DNA of 64,000 nucleotides from JAFDYH01 sp049840875 (GCA_049840875.1 JASGJE010000002.1:124001-188000), one strand, 5' to 3'. Counted from the stretch's first letter, positions 15,819-25,731 are shown. Numbers and translations: made by a program. The notes: generated by a model from the sequence alone, not told the origin.

Positions 15819-16579
15819 TGAAACTGCTATTGAAGCCATTTTACATTTTGTACTGGATCTATGCCGTAGTGTTGTTTGTTGTGATAATGTTGTTGATCTT
15901 TCCGTTTGTTATTATTGCCAGCTTCTTTGGTCGTATTCGTGGTGGTAATATGATTTACAGACTATGCAGGCTATGGGCAGATGTGTGGTTTGCCCTGGTG
16001 TTTATTCATTTCAAAAGAATTTATGAGTCACCGCTAGATACCACCCAGCAATACATCTTTGTCAGCAACCACATTTCCTATCTCGATGCAGCTATCATTG
16101 TGAAAGCTTACCGACAACCTTTGCGTCCATTGGGAAAAGTAGAAATGAGTAAGATACCGGTCTTTGGTTTTATTTATAAAAATGCAATCGTTACGGTCGA
16201 TAGAAGTAGTGCAGAAAACCGGGCTAAAAGTGTCCGTATATTAAAATCGATAATCACTAAAGGCATTTCAGTATTAGTTTTTCCTGAAGGAACATTCAAT
16301 ATGACGCATCAGCCTTTGAAAGAGTTTTACGATGGCGCTTTTCGTGTAGCGATAGAAACGCAGACTTCCATCAAACCAGTTCTCTTCATCGACGCATATG
16401 CAAGAATGCCTTATGAATCTATATTTTCTCTCAACCCAGGCCTTTGCAGGATCATTTATCTGCATGAAATTTCAGTAGAAGGATTGACGACAAATGACGT
16501 TCCAATGTTAAAAGAAAAAACCTTTACCATGATGAATGATAAACTTATACAATATCAGGCAAACTGGATACGCCAATGA
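15818..16579 (+). CDS. plsC: 1-acyl-sn-glycerol-3-phosphate acyltransferase
   Basis: 253 residues from the ATG at 15818. The N-terminus has a membrane hairpin (residues ~5-35, FYILYWIYAVVLFVVIMLLI). Block I is SNHISYLDAAII (H-x4-D), block III is VFPEGTF and the substrate block has the expected spacing. The enzyme acylates lysophosphatidic acid at the inner membrane to form phosphatidic acid. It is translationally coupled to the DUF4258 gene and followed after 22 bases by a VOC protein gene. Two further acyltransferases of different type occur at 47606 and 52591. Confidence 0.88.
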   Translation: MKLLLKPFYILYWIYAVVLFVVIMLLIFPFVIIASFFGRIRGGNMIYRLCRLWADVWFALVFIHFKRIYESPLDTTQQYIFVSNHISYLDAAIIVKAYRQPLRPLGKVEMSKIPVFGFIYKNAIVTVDRSSAENRAKSVRILKSIITKGISVLVFPEGTFNMTHQPLKEFYDGAFRVAIETQTSIKPVLFIDAYARMPYESIFSLNPGLCRIIYLHEISVEGLTTNDVPMLKEKTFTMMNDKLIQYQANWIRQ

Positions 16580-16601
16580 AAAAAGCAATAAAATATATCA
16601 G

Positions 16602-17006
16602 ATGAGCGGTAAAAACTCAGACGCCAAATGGCAATTAAAACAACTCAGTTCACAATTCCTCGTAAAAGATCTCGGTAAAACAATTGACTTCTATACAGAA
16701 CAGTTGGGATTTACAATTGCTTTTCGCTATGAAGATTTCTATTGCAGCCTTGTAAAGAATAATTGGTCCATTAACTTCAAACTTACCGAACAACCACTGA
16801 ACATCTCCTTTTTACATAATCATAATGATGAAGATGATATCGATGTGCACCTTGTTTTTTCGATTGATAACATTGAAGATGTTTGGCAGGAGATAAAATC
16901 GAGAACTGTTACTATAATTCAGTCGCTGCGGAAGATGCCTTACGGTCACGAATTTTATATTTCCGATCCTGATGGTTACCGGATCGTATTTATCGAAGCA
17001 AAATAG
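16602..17006 (+). CDS. VOC (glyoxalase/bleomycin-resistance) family protein
   Basis: 134 residues from the ATG at 16602. The pattern SSQFLVKDLGKTIDFYTEQL with GFTIAFRYEDFYCSL, then FYISDPDGYRIVFIEA, is that of a one-domain VOC protein formed of two beta-alpha-beta3 modules. The last Glu (FIEAK) is a usual metal ligand. The substrate is not predictable. Codirectional with plsC; its stop is 5 bases from the end of the convergent MBL gene, without a terminator between. Confidence 0.8.
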   Translation: MSGKNSDAKWQLKQLSSQFLVKDLGKTIDFYTEQLGFTIAFRYEDFYCSLVKNNWSINFKLTEQPLNISFLHNHNDEDDIDVHLVFSIDNIEDVWQEIKSRTVTIIQSLRKMPYGHEFYISDPDGYRIVFIEAK

Positions 17007-17011
17007 TTTCG

Positions 17012-17839
17012 CTATACTTTCAGCTCCATTCCTTCTTTTGCAAATACACAATTGGGAAAAACAGCCTGGCATTCCTTTTCCATCTTGTCAAGAAAGTCAT
17101 CATCATGATCCGGATCGTGATGAGTGATCACTAATCGTTTTACATTCGCCTGTTGAGCTACCTCTACAGCCTGGCGCCATGTACTATGTCCCCATCCCTT
17201 GTATTTGCCGGCGTATTCTTCATCTGTATATTGACCATCATGAATCAACAGATCGGCATTTTTTGCAAAATCAACAATGTTCTGGTCAATGCCATTCACA
17301 TGCTCGATATCCGTACAGATTACTGCTGATACCCCATCGTCGTCCACCCGTATACCATACGATCCTCCCAACGTTTTATGAAACTGCGCTCTCGCTGTTA
17401 CATGCGCACCAAACAACGTTTCCTCATCGGTAAGATTTAAAAAAGAAAATTGCGCTCCCATCGCATCAAGGTCGGTAGGAAAATAATCTTCGTGCATCTG
17501 CGTAGAAAATATTTCTTTCGGGTCTTTTGACTGGCGGTCTTTGCCCATTACATAGATACCCAGTTTCTGCTCTTTGTTATAGGCTGGTGCAAAAAATGGA
17601 AAGCCCTGTATATGGTCCCAATGAAAATGAGTGAAAAGAATATTGATCTGGCTCTGATGAATTCCCTGCTCAATGATTTCCTTACCAAGATAACGGATAC
17701 CTGTTCCGGCATCTACGATGGCGATACGATTAGCAGCTTCCCTGTATACACGAAGACATGTTGTATTCCCACCGTATCGTTGAAAATTCGGCGAACAAAC
17801 AGGGATCGATCCGCGTACACCGTAGAACTTGATTTTCAT
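17012..17839 (-). CDS. MBL-fold metallo-hydrolase
   Basis: 275 residues, ATG start. GVRGSIPVCSP and RYGGNTTCLRV near the N-terminus, VDAGTGIRYLG, the metal motif FTHFHWDHIQGFPFF (H-x-H-x-D-H), CTDIEH and LLIHDGQYTDEEY, and VITHHDPDHDDD are the signature blocks of the PhnP/phosphodiesterase-like branch of metallo-beta-lactamase proteins. Probable cytosolic phosphodiesterase, substrate unknown. It faces the VOC gene. Confidence 0.87.
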   Translation of the reverse strand: MKIKFYGVRGSIPVCSPNFQRYGGNTTCLRVYREAANRIAIVDAGTGIRYLGKEIIEQGIHQSQINILFTHFHWDHIQGFPFFAPAYNKEQKLGIYVMGKDRQSKDPKEIFSTQMHEDYFPTDLDAMGAQFSFLNLTDEETLFGAHVTARAQFHKTLGGSYGIRVDDDGVSAVICTDIEHVNGIDQNIVDFAKNADLLIHDGQYTDEEYAGKYKGWGHSTWRQAVEVAQQANVKRLVITHHDPDHDDDFLDKMEKECQAVFPNCVFAKEGMELKV

Positions 17840-18008
17840 TTTGGCGAGGATTTAAATCCTTCGGTTGACAAGCCTAATCGCTTATCATGAAGTTAACAAA
17901 TCCCAATGGACAAAACGAGACGTTTTTTTTGCATTGAAATTGCAGAAGGCGATTCAATATTCCGCAATTATCCGTTAAGTGTTTTCAACTATACACAATG
18001 ATCGCCTG

Positions 18009-18016
18009 TATCTTTG
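18009..18016 (+). promoter_or_regulatory. Probable -7 box of the Crp-type regulator gene
   Basis: TATCTTTG fits TANNTTTG, 13 bases before the ATG at 18030. The -33 element is not clear. Confidence 0.45.
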
Positions 18017-18029
18017 ATGCTCTGCAAAT

Positions 18030-18617
18030 ATGAACGATCCAAAACAAAAACTAACTGATTTTATCCGGCAAGTCTTTCCAATGACTATGGAAAGTGCTGC
18101 AGAAATTGTGGCCTTTTTCAATGAAAAGGATTTCAAAAAGAATGAACTGATATTAAAACAGGGAAAAGTTTGCAATGAATATTATTTCCTTGAACAAGGT
18201 TTTGCCCGTGCATTTGCCCACGACCCGGATGGGAATGATGTAACAACAGCATTTTATTCTTCCAACCAGGTTGTATGTGAATTGTTCTCTTTCTTTAAAC
18301 GAATCCCATCCGGTGAAAATATACAGACGCTGGATGATTGCAAAACATGGTTCATTACATTTGATCAGCTACAGGTTGTATTCCATTCACTTCAACAGTT
18401 TCGCGAATTTGGAAGGGCGATTCTTGTAAATGCATACGCAACATTGAAACAACGGACATTGTACATGATTACCAAGACCGCCGAGGAACGATATGTGCAG
18501 TTGATGGAAACAAGCCCGGATGTATTTCAACATGCTGCATTAAAGAACATCGCTACTTATCTTGGTATTACAGATACTTCACTTAGTCGTATACGCAGAG
18601 AATTTTCAAAAAAATAA
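18030..18617 (+). CDS. Crp/Fnr-family transcriptional regulator
   Basis: 195 residues, ATG start. The N-terminal cyclic-nucleotide-binding-like barrel (KDFKKNELILKQGKVCNEYYFLEQG, FYSSNQVVCELFSFF) is followed by the long helix and a C-terminal helix-turn-helix (NIATYLGITDTSLSRIRREF). The cAMP-binding Arg/Glu signature of Crp is not present, so the ligand is unknown. This matches the many short Bacteroidota Crp-like proteins. A membrane protein gene follows after 76 bases and may be its target. Confidence 0.88.
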   Translation: MNDPKQKLTDFIRQVFPMTMESAAEIVAFFNEKDFKKNELILKQGKVCNEYYFLEQGFARAFAHDPDGNDVTTAFYSSNQVVCELFSFFKRIPSGENIQTLDDCKTWFITFDQLQVVFHSLQQFREFGRAILVNAYATLKQRTLYMITKTAEERYVQLMETSPDVFQHAALKNIATYLGITDTSLSRIRREFSKK

Positions 18618-18693
18618 ATTGTAATGAGGGAACTTGTCATTTGACAAGTCGACGACGGCATGTTGCTGTATACCTTGCACTAAAATTAATAAA

Positions 18694-19398
18694 ATGCAAA
18701 CCTTACCTTTTTACATCAGTTTAATATTTATACTAACTACAATAGTCACCTTATTTTTCTTTTTTAAAGCGACTCATTCATCAAAAACTGTATTGGTTGT
18801 AATCATCACATGGCTGGTTGTACAAACTGTTATCAGCCTTGCGGGTTTTTATACAGTAACGGATACGGTGCCTCCACGTTTTGCATTTCTTGTGCTGCCA
18901 CCAATGATTTCTATAGTTGTATTGTTTATCTCAAAAAGAGGAAGAGCATTCATTGACGGGTTGGATATTCGCTGGCTTACAATCCTGCATGTCATCAGGA
19001 TACCTGTCGAACTGGTATTGTTTTTACTGTTTACTTATAAATATGTACCGCAGATCATGACGTTCGAAGGCCGGAACCTTGACATACTTTCAGGTATCAG
19101 CGCTTTATTCATTTACTACTTTGGTTTTATTAAAAAGAAAATCAGTAATGTCGTTTTGATAACATGGAATATCCTTTGTCTATTCTTACTCATTAATATC
19201 GTAAGCATCGCAATCTTATCTGCACCATTTACGTTTCAGCGCTTTGGCATAGGCCAACCCAATATTGCATTACTTTATTTTCCATTTATATGGTTGCCCT
19301 GCTGCATTGTTCCGGTAGTACTATTTTCACACATGGTATCGTTGAGGTTTCTTTTCAGGAAACAGATGGAACGTGTGCCTGGTATTTCCCTGGTGTAG
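18694..19398 (+). CDS. Seven-helix membrane protein of unknown function
   Basis: 234 residues from the ATG at 18694. Upstream in-frame codons contain a non-membrane Cys-rich stretch and no conserved start. About seven hydrophobic segments are visible (FYISLIFILTTIVTLFFFF, VLVVIITWLVVQTVISLAGF, FAFLVLPPMISIVVLFI, then four more) with short polar loops. No transporter or enzyme motif is seen. Its position directly after a Crp-type regulator suggests common control, which is inference. Confidence 0.7.
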   Translation: MQTLPFYISLIFILTTIVTLFFFFKATHSSKTVLVVIITWLVVQTVISLAGFYTVTDTVPPRFAFLVLPPMISIVVLFISKRGRAFIDGLDIRWLTILHVIRIPVELVLFLLFTYKYVPQIMTFEGRNLDILSGISALFIYYFGFIKKKISNVVLITWNILCLFLLINIVSIAILSAPFTFQRFGIGQPNIALLYFPFIWLPCCIVPVVLFSHMVSLRFLFRKQMERVPGISLV

Positions 19399-19486
19399 AA
19401 AGTACAGCAATGTTCCAATACTGCCAGGCAAATGGACTTGTTCTGCCACTTTCTTAAATTGCAGGTTTTAACCGGCAGAAGTTCTG

Positions 19487-21952
19487 ATGTTCGCTGAAAT
19501 AATTATACCTCTCGCTTTACCGAAAAACTATACATGGTCTGTACCTGTGCAACTGCAGGAAGAGATAAAAGTTGGCTGCAGGGTAGAGGTGAATCTTGGA
19601 AAGAATAAAAAATATGCCGGTGTTGTAAAACGTTTGCATGATGAGAAGCCGGAATTCTTTGAACCAAAAGATGTACTCAATCTGCTGGATGTTCAGCCCG
19701 TTGTTTACGAACAACAATTGAAGCTCTGGGAATGGATGGCTTCCTATTATATGTGCAGTGAAGGAGAGGTAATGGCGGCAGCGCTCCCTGCGCATTTTAA
19801 ATTGAGCAGCGAAACGATCCTGGTATTTAATGATGAATATGGCGAAGATTTTTCTGCATTGGATCATGATGAATATCTTGTTGCAGAGGCTTTGCTTATT
19901 AAGCGTGAGTTGAAAATTTCCGAAGTGCAGGAAGTGCTCGATTCCTCTCATGTTTACCCGGTTATTAATAAACTGATTCAGAAAAAAGTTTGTTATGTAT
20001 GGGAAGCGTTGAAGCAAACCTATTCCCCCAAGAAAGAAACCTATATCATTCTCAACCCGTACTATGATAATGAAGAAAATCTTGAAAAGCTGATCAATGA
20101 AGATAAAAAACTGCAGCGGGCAGAAAAGCAAATGGAATTATTGCTGAGTTATCTCCACCTGATCAAGACTGAAGGAGAAGTAACAAAAACCTCATTGCTG
20201 AAAAAGTCGGGTGCTTCTGATGCCCAGTTGAAAGGGTTGATCGATAAACAAATATTGTTTGCCGAAAAAAGAGTGGTCGACCGATTACAGTTTTTGCCAA
20301 AAAATGTACAGGTAGATTTTGAGCTTTCCCCTGCTCAGCAAACTGCTTTGAGTGAAATAAAGAAACTATTTAAGGAAAAACATGTCTGCCTTCTACATGG
20401 TGTTACTTCCAGTGGTAAAACGCAGGTATATATAAAATTGATAGAAGAAGTGATCAGAACCGGTCGACAGGTACTGTACATGCTGCCGGAAATAGCGCTA
20501 ACGTCGCAGATCATACGAAGATTACAGAAACATTTCGGTGGATACATTGGCATTTATCATTCCCGGTTTACGCAAAATGAACGTGTAGAAATATGGAATA
20601 AGGTAAAGAGCGGCGAACTGAAAGTAGTACTTGGCGCCCGCTCCTCGTTATTTCTTCCATTCAAAGATCTCAGTCTTATTGTTTGTGATGAAGAGCATGA
20701 CAGTTCTTATAAGCAACAGGAACCCGCTCCACGTTATAACGGCAGAGATGCTGCTATCTATCTTGCTTCCCTTTTTCACCAGGCAGGGCAACAAGGAAAA
20801 GTATTGCTTGGAAGCGCAACGCCTTCACTCGAAAGTTATCATAATGCAGTTACGGGCAAATATGGCTTGGTCGAACTTACGCAACGTTATGGTGACTTTC
20901 AACTACCGCCCATCGACATTGTGGATACGAAAAAAGTTGTGCAGAAAGATCGTTCAAAAGTAATGCTTTCACCAGCCTTAACTGAAGCCATACAGGAAAC
21001 AGTAGCGAAGAACCGGCAGGTGATCCTGTTTCAAAATCGCAGAGGTTACTCTCCTTACCAGGTATGTAGCGTATGCGGCTGGATACCACAATGCAAGTAC
21101 TGTGATGTTTCATTGACGTATCATAAACTCACCAATAAATTGCAATGCCATTATTGTGGCACAAGCTATCCACCCCTTACAATTTGTGCGGCATGCGGAA
21201 GCCATAGCTTTATGCAGCGCAATTTCGGAACAGAAAAAGTAGAGGAACAATTGCAGGAAATATTTCCTGATGCAAAGGTGGCTCGGATGGATGTTGATAC
21301 AGTGCGTGGCAAAAATGCACACGACGTATTGATACAGCAATTCGAGCAAAAGCGCATAGACATACTCGTTGGCACACAGATGGTGGTGAAAGGGCTCGAC
21401 TTTGATGCAGTGGATCTTGTGGGCATCATTGACGCAGACGGATTATTGCACTTTGCTGATTTCAGGGTAAACGAAAGGGCTTTCCAGATGATGGAACAGG
21501 TGAGTGGCCGGGCGGGTAGAAAAGGCTCTTCAGGAAAAGTATTGATTCAGACATTGCAACCACAACATCCGGTGTTGCAATTGCTGCAATTGCACGATTA
21601 TAAGCGGATGTATTCGATGGAAATAGAAAGCAGGAAACAATTCTTTTATCCACCGTTTTCCCGCATCATTCATCTCACGTTTAAGCATAAGCTAAAAGAA
21701 GTGGTGGAAAAAGCAGCCTATGAATTTGCAAATGCATTGCGACTGAAATATAATCAGTATCTCGTAGGCCCCGCAGAACCGGTAGTTGGTCGTGTACGCA
21801 ATCAATATCTTATTGAATTATTGATAAAACTGCCAAGAGACGCAAAGCTGATTGCACAATGCAAAGAGGATCTGCTTTACCAGGTAGCCGTTTTGCATCA
21901 AAATAAATCATACAAAAGCGTGACCATTATTCCGGATGTGGATGCTATGTAA
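19487..21952 (+). CDS. priA: Primosomal replication protein N' (PriA helicase)
   Basis: 821 residues, ATG start. The N-terminal DNA-binding domain starts FAEIIIPLALPKNYTWSVP. The helicase core has the P-loop LLHGVTSSGKTQVY, the DEEHD box, SATPSLES and the GRAGRKG motif VI. Eight cysteines of the zinc module lie in CSVCGWIPQCKYCDVSLTY and CHYCGTSYPPLTICAACG. PriA reloads DnaB at stalled forks and D-loops. Length is near the usual 730-830. No clear promoter box upstream. The downstream 238-base gap contains repeated short words (CTCAA/TTCAA). Confidence 0.97.
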   Translation: MFAEIIIPLALPKNYTWSVPVQLQEEIKVGCRVEVNLGKNKKYAGVVKRLHDEKPEFFEPKDVLNLLDVQPVVYEQQLKLWEWMASYYMCSEGEVMAAALPAHFKLSSETILVFNDEYGEDFSALDHDEYLVAEALLIKRELKISEVQEVLDSSHVYPVINKLIQKKVCYVWEALKQTYSPKKETYIILNPYYDNEENLEKLINEDKKLQRAEKQMELLLSYLHLIKTEGEVTKTSLLKKSGASDAQLKGLIDKQILFAEKRVVDRLQFLPKNVQVDFELSPAQQTALSEIKKLFKEKHVCLLHGVTSSGKTQVYIKLIEEVIRTGRQVLYMLPEIALTSQIIRRLQKHFGGYIGIYHSRFTQNERVEIWNKVKSGELKVVLGARSSLFLPFKDLSLIVCDEEHDSSYKQQEPAPRYNGRDAAIYLASLFHQAGQQGKVLLGSATPSLESYHNAVTGKYGLVELTQRYGDFQLPPIDIVDTKKVVQKDRSKVMLSPALTEAIQETVAKNRQVILFQNRRGYSPYQVCSVCGWIPQCKYCDVSLTYHKLTNKLQCHYCGTSYPPLTICAACGSHSFMQRNFGTEKVEEQLQEIFPDAKVARMDVDTVRGKNAHDVLIQQFEQKRIDILVGTQMVVKGLDFDAVDLVGIIDADGLLHFADFRVNERAFQMMEQVSGRAGRKGSSGKVLIQTLQPQHPVLQLLQLHDYKRMYSMEIESRKQFFYPPFSRIIHLTFKHKLKEVVEKAAYEFANALRLKYNQYLVGPAEPVVGRVRNQYLIELLIKLPRDAKLIAQCKEDLLYQVAVLHQNKSYKSVTIIPDVDAM

Positions 21953-22190
21953 ATCCCTCGTTCATTCAGGCAAGTGCATGAAGCCTGTTGCGATACAAAA
22001 TGCTCAACCCTCAACGCTCAATATTCAATGTTCAATGAGAGGACGAATGGTTTCTGCGTCAAAGAAGTCATTCGGCATTCAGCCAAAAGTATGAAGCGTA
22101 TCGTAGATACAAATACTCTACTTAAAAACTTCAAACCCCAAACTTCAAACCTCAAACTGTACCTTTATTCAATTACAAATATTACTACAC

Positions 22191-23369
22191 ATGAGTCAGA
22201 ACAAGGCTAAAAAAAGTACACTGTCCGTATGGGGTGGCGAAACGGGTAAGTTTACAAAAGGCGCTGTTACATCACCGATAGTTCATAGCGTGGCATTTGC
22301 ATATGAAGATCTTGATGAGTGGCACAACGTTGCAACAGGAAAATCAGAAGGGTTTATTTACAGTCGCAATACCAACCCTACGGTGCAGGTCTTGGAAGAA
22401 AAGATAAAGGCACTTGAAAATGCTGAAGCAGCCACTTCATTTGCTACGGGCATGGGTGCGATAAGCAATACATTGTTTGCATTACTGGCGCCAGGGAAAA
22501 GAGTAGTTTCTATAAAAGATACCTATGGCGGCGCCAGCAAGCTGTTTCTGGAATTCTTACCACACTACAATGTGAATGTGCAACTATGCGATACTACAAA
22601 TCACGAAGAGATTGAAGCGGAAGTAGCAAAGGGTTGCGATTTATTGTATCTCGAAACGCCTACCAATCCCACGTTGAAAGTGATCGATATACAACGGCTG
22701 GCGTCCGCAGCGAAGAAAGTCGGCGCCGTTACAGTAGTTGATAACACGTTTGCCAGTCCTATCAATCAGAATCCACTGGCGCTTGGCGCCGACCTTGTCA
22801 TTCATAGCGCTACGAAATTTCTTTGCGGCCACTCTGATGCTATGGGCGGATTGCTTTGTGGCAATAAGGAACTGGTGGAAAAAGTATTTCGTTTCAGGGA
22901 GATTAATGGAGCAAGCCTGCAGGCAGAACCAGCTTATCTCATTGCAAGAGGAATGAAAACACTGGAATTGAGAATAGAGCGGCAGAACGCTTCTGCATTA
23001 AAGATCGCTCAGTTTCTTAAATCTCATAAGAGAGTAAAAGATGTTTTTTACCCAGGGCTGGAAAGTCATCATGGTCATGAAATTGCGAAGAGGCAAATGA
23101 ACGGCTTTGGCGGTGTATTGAGTTTCGCATTGGATGGCAGTTATGATTTGGTAAAGAAATTTTTACCCAAACTGAAATACGTACATCTTGGTGCAAGTCT
23201 CGGTTCGGTAAGCACATTGGCTGGCCCACCGCGTACAACAAGTCATGTTGAGTTATCGGAAGAACAACGAAAGGTATTGGGTATACCGGAGAGCCTTATA
23301 CGCTATTCTGTCGGCATAGAAAACTTCGAAGATCTTATTGCAGATCTTGACGAAGCGCTGAAGCTATAA
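22191..23369 (+). CDS. Cys/Met-metabolism PLP enzyme (cystathionine gamma-synthase family)
   Basis: 392 residues, ATG start. Fold-type I PLP enzyme: SRNTNPTVQVLEEKIKALE, the FATGMGAISNTLFALL loop, LYLETPTNPTLK, VVDNTFASP, and the Schiff-base lysine in SATKFLCGHSDAMGG. The C-terminus has LGSVSTLAGPPRTTSH, where the family's substrate loop lies. Members do gamma-synthase, gamma-lyase, beta-lyase or O-acetylhomoserine sulfhydrylase reactions. Sequence reading alone does not decide between them. It is monocistronic, with word-repeat spacers on both sides. Confidence 0.9.
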   Translation: MSQNKAKKSTLSVWGGETGKFTKGAVTSPIVHSVAFAYEDLDEWHNVATGKSEGFIYSRNTNPTVQVLEEKIKALENAEAATSFATGMGAISNTLFALLAPGKRVVSIKDTYGGASKLFLEFLPHYNVNVQLCDTTNHEEIEAEVAKGCDLLYLETPTNPTLKVIDIQRLASAAKKVGAVTVVDNTFASPINQNPLALGADLVIHSATKFLCGHSDAMGGLLCGNKELVEKVFRFREINGASLQAEPAYLIARGMKTLELRIERQNASALKIAQFLKSHKRVKDVFYPGLESHHGHEIAKRQMNGFGGVLSFALDGSYDLVKKFLPKLKYVHLGASLGSVSTLAGPPRTTSHVELSEEQRKVLGIPESLIRYSVGIENFEDLIADLDEALKL

Positions 23370-23458
23370 GATGATGGATGATGTCGGATGTATGATTTCT
23401 GATGGTGATTGCAATTTACTTTGTGCTTGGTTGCTTTCAGAAATCCAACATCTGAAAG

Positions 23459-23890
23459 TCAAAACAGCGACACAAACAACTCAGCCTGTATCTTCCACTC
23501 ATTGTTCCGCTTTTTCCACATCGCACTGTAGTTACCACCGTTACTATATGAGTTAGATGCTTTCCATGTACCGGTTTCCCAGGCAAGCGTATCATTTGCG
23601 CTAATAGTGATTTGTGATGGTATTCTTATGTAAAGCACTTTTGGGTTTCCATTAAAGAGCTTCTGCCAATCCGAAACAATCGTGTCTTTACCGGTTACAT
23701 GTGTTGAGTTGCCCCTGACCAGTACAACATCATCCAGCCAGAATGACGATAAGGCCTTCACGTCATGTTTTGCAATGGCTTCATTTGATGATGCACGTAA
23801 TGATTTTATCAATGTGACATTCTTATCAGCTTGGGCAGTCACGGCTTGCTGCATAAGGAGCAAACAAATAAAAGCGATAATGATTCTCAT
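23459..23890 (-). CDS. Secreted DUF4440/SnoaL-like protein
   Basis: 143 residues, ATG start. Residues 1-20 (MRIIIAFICLLLMQQAVTAQ) are a signal peptide. The mature part (IKSLRASSNEAIAKHDVKAL, FWLDDVVLVRGNSTHVTGKD, WETGTWKASN, YSAMWKKRNNEWKIQAELF) is a cone-shaped NTF2-like domain of the DUF4440 type. Role unknown: such domains bind small hydrophobic ligands or act as enzymes. It converges with the PLP enzyme gene. Confidence 0.8.
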   Translation of the reverse strand: MRIIIAFICLLLMQQAVTAQADKNVTLIKSLRASSNEAIAKHDVKALSSFWLDDVVLVRGNSTHVTGKDTIVSDWQKLFNGNPKVLYIRIPSQITISANDTLAWETGTWKASNSYSNGGNYSAMWKKRNNEWKIQAELFVSLF

Positions 23891-24156
23891 ATTAAATGCT
23901 AAGATTAGTTGTCCAAAAGATATTGAATTCAGGCCAATAATCCGTGGTCCGAAAATGGTAAAGCGATTCTAACATAGAGGACACAGAAATAAAATCTTTT
24001 GGGCAATAGGGAATATCCAGGGCAGTTACAATACTGCATCCTTGTTGTTTGATGGAGATAAGGATGATGTACCTGAAATGTTGGAGTGAAGGAGCAGTAG
24101 TGTTAAGTTGTATTTTAAATTGTCAATTTGATCTATCTTCCATTTGAATATATTTA

Positions 24157-24615
24157 TTGTTGAAAACCGTGATACGACCATATAAAGCTGAAGACAAGGA
24201 ACAACTGCTAAATATATTTAAACTAAACACACCCGTTTACTTTGATGTGAACGAGGTCAAAGACTTTGAGACTTATCTTGATCGGTATCCCGGCACTTAT
24301 CTAACGGTAGAACATGAAAATGCAATAGCAGGCGGGGCTGGTTATTATGTAAAGGAAGATGACAAATCTGGAAGAATAACCTGGATATTTTTTCATCCGC
24401 ATGAATCAGGACAGGGTTTAGGTAGGCAAGTGGTTGAGTATTGTTTAGAGAAATTAAAAGCGGATGAACGGGTGGAAAAATTAGTCGTTACAACTTCTCA
24501 ATTCGCCTTTAAATTTTTTGAAAAATTCGGTTATCAGTTAGTACGTATTGAAAAAGATTATTGGGGAAAAGGACTTGATTTATACTTGATGGAACAGGGA
24601 GCGATTTACAAATAA
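24157..24615 (+). CDS. GNAT-family N-acetyltransferase
   Basis: 152 residues. There is no ATG near the conserved N-terminus (VIRPYKAEDKEQLLNIF). TTG at 24157 or 24160, or GTG at 24169, must be used. The acetyl-CoA binding segment is ITWIFFHPHESGQGLGRQVVEYCLEKL (motif A, Q-G-x-G-R), then VTTSQFAFKFFEKFGYQLV (motif B). Substrate unknown. Confidence 0.82.
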   Translation: MLKTVIRPYKAEDKEQLLNIFKLNTPVYFDVNEVKDFETYLDRYPGTYLTVEHENAIAGGAGYYVKEDDKSGRITWIFFHPHESGQGLGRQVVEYCLEKLKADERVEKLVVTTSQFAFKFFEKFGYQLVRIEKDYWGKGLDLYLMEQGAIYK

Positions 24616-24635
24616 GTATTGCGACATGAAATGCA

Positions 24636-24677
24636 AAATGGCTCACCAACTGCCGTCAAAGCAACCATGAGCCATTT
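24636..24677. terminator. Hairpin between convergent GNAT and mscS genes
   Basis: AAATGGCTCA (24636-24645) and TGAGCCATTT (24668-24677) are perfect 10-base inverted arms around a 22-base loop. No long T-run follows, so it is a weak, possibly bidirectional terminator. Confidence 0.4.
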
Positions 24678-24697
24678 AACCATTAAACAATTATTTC

Positions 24698-25540
24698 CTA
24701 TTTCTGAATAACAATCCTCGTAGGCGTTGGTCCCGCAATGCCATTCGCATCAAATGCTTTCTTCACCATTTCCTGTACACCGAAGTAAACATTCCAGTAA
24801 TCTGATTGTGTAGTGTACGGGCGGACAGCCAATGAAATCATTCCGTCTGCAATTTTTAACACACTTACTTCTGGTTTTGGCGTTTGCAATACTTTGGGAT
24901 GTTGGAGCATTGCGGCGATAGCTATTTCTCTTGCTTTATCAATGGACATATCCAATGCGATAGCCATTGTGAGGTCTACACGAAGATTGCCATGCGTATT
25001 GAAATTTGTGATAACACCTGTAGAGAGTGGACCGTTTGGCAATATCACCGTTTTATTATCCGGAGTTAATAATGTTGTATTGAACACGCCTTGTTCTATC
25101 ACAGTTCCTGCCGTTCCCTGAGCTTCTATAATATCCCCGATTTTAAATGGTTTAAAGATGAGCATCATTACACCGCCCGCAAAATTGCCCAATGTGCCAT
25201 TTAGTGCGGAACCGATTGCAACACCGGCGCCGACAATTAACGCTGCAAATGAAGAAGTGTCAACGCCTAAAATACCGAAGATGGTGATGACCAATAGAAC
25301 AAGACAGATGATTTTGAAAAAGGAAACAAGAAAGGTTTGTAAAGAAGGCTCGAATTTTCGTGCGGATAATGCTTTTTTAAATACAATCCCCAACCGTCCG
25401 ATGATCCAGCTTCCTATAATATAGAAAACAATTGCTCCGATAATTTTTGGTGTATAAGCAATTGCCGAATCGATAAATCTGGAAGCCATTGTGCTTCCTT
25501 TGGTAAGCAGTTGGTCTGCCTGTAGCAGGTAAAATTTCAT
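24698..25540 (-). CDS. mscS: Small-conductance mechanosensitive channel (MscS)
   Basis: 280 residues from the ATG at 25540. A longer frame extends 34 codons upstream into a non-membrane stretch. Three membrane segments precede the cytosolic vestibule. The pore helix TM3 and the following beta-domain read LIVGAGVAIGSALNGTLGNFAGG then FKPFKIGDIIEAQGTAGTV and LPNGPLSTGVITNF, typical of MscS. It releases solutes on hypo-osmotic shock at the inner membrane. Divergent from fusA, with a 285-base gap. Confidence 0.9.
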   Translation of the reverse strand: MKFYLLQADQLLTKGSTMASRFIDSAIAYTPKIIGAIVFYIIGSWIIGRLGIVFKKALSARKFEPSLQTFLVSFFKIICLVLLVITIFGILGVDTSSFAALIVGAGVAIGSALNGTLGNFAGGVMMLIFKPFKIGDIIEAQGTAGTVIEQGVFNTTLLTPDNKTVILPNGPLSTGVITNFNTHGNLRVDLTMAIALDMSIDKAREIAIAAMLQHPKVLQTPKPEVSVLKIADGMISLAVRPYTTQSDYWNVYFGVQEMVKKAFDANGIAGPTPTRIVIQK

Positions 25541-25700
25541 ATAAGTGGTTTGTTTTATGAAGAGAATAGCGGAAAGACCTTCGGAAAGAAGTTTTCGTTT
25601 TATGAGCCGGGATATTTTAAAATTAAGATTAAATGTAACCATTCGGAATGGCTGTATGCTTTTATGGCAAAAGGGGTTGAAAACTATTCAGGAGCTGCTT

Positions 25701-25731
25701 CTTGCAACATGGCTTTTTATTCATACCTTTG
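25701..25731 (+). promoter_or_regulatory. fusA promoter (Bacteroidota type)
   Basis: CTTG at 25701-25704, 19 bases, then TACCTTTG at 25724-25731, fitting the -33 TTTG / -7 TANNTTTG pattern. Transcription would start near 25737, leaving a leader of about 90 bases before fusA. Confidence 0.75.

Noticed and set aside
21974..22210. 78-codon frame upstream of the PLP enzyme
   Set aside because: It is made of repeated CTCAA/TTCAA words and overlaps the real start. Not protein-like.
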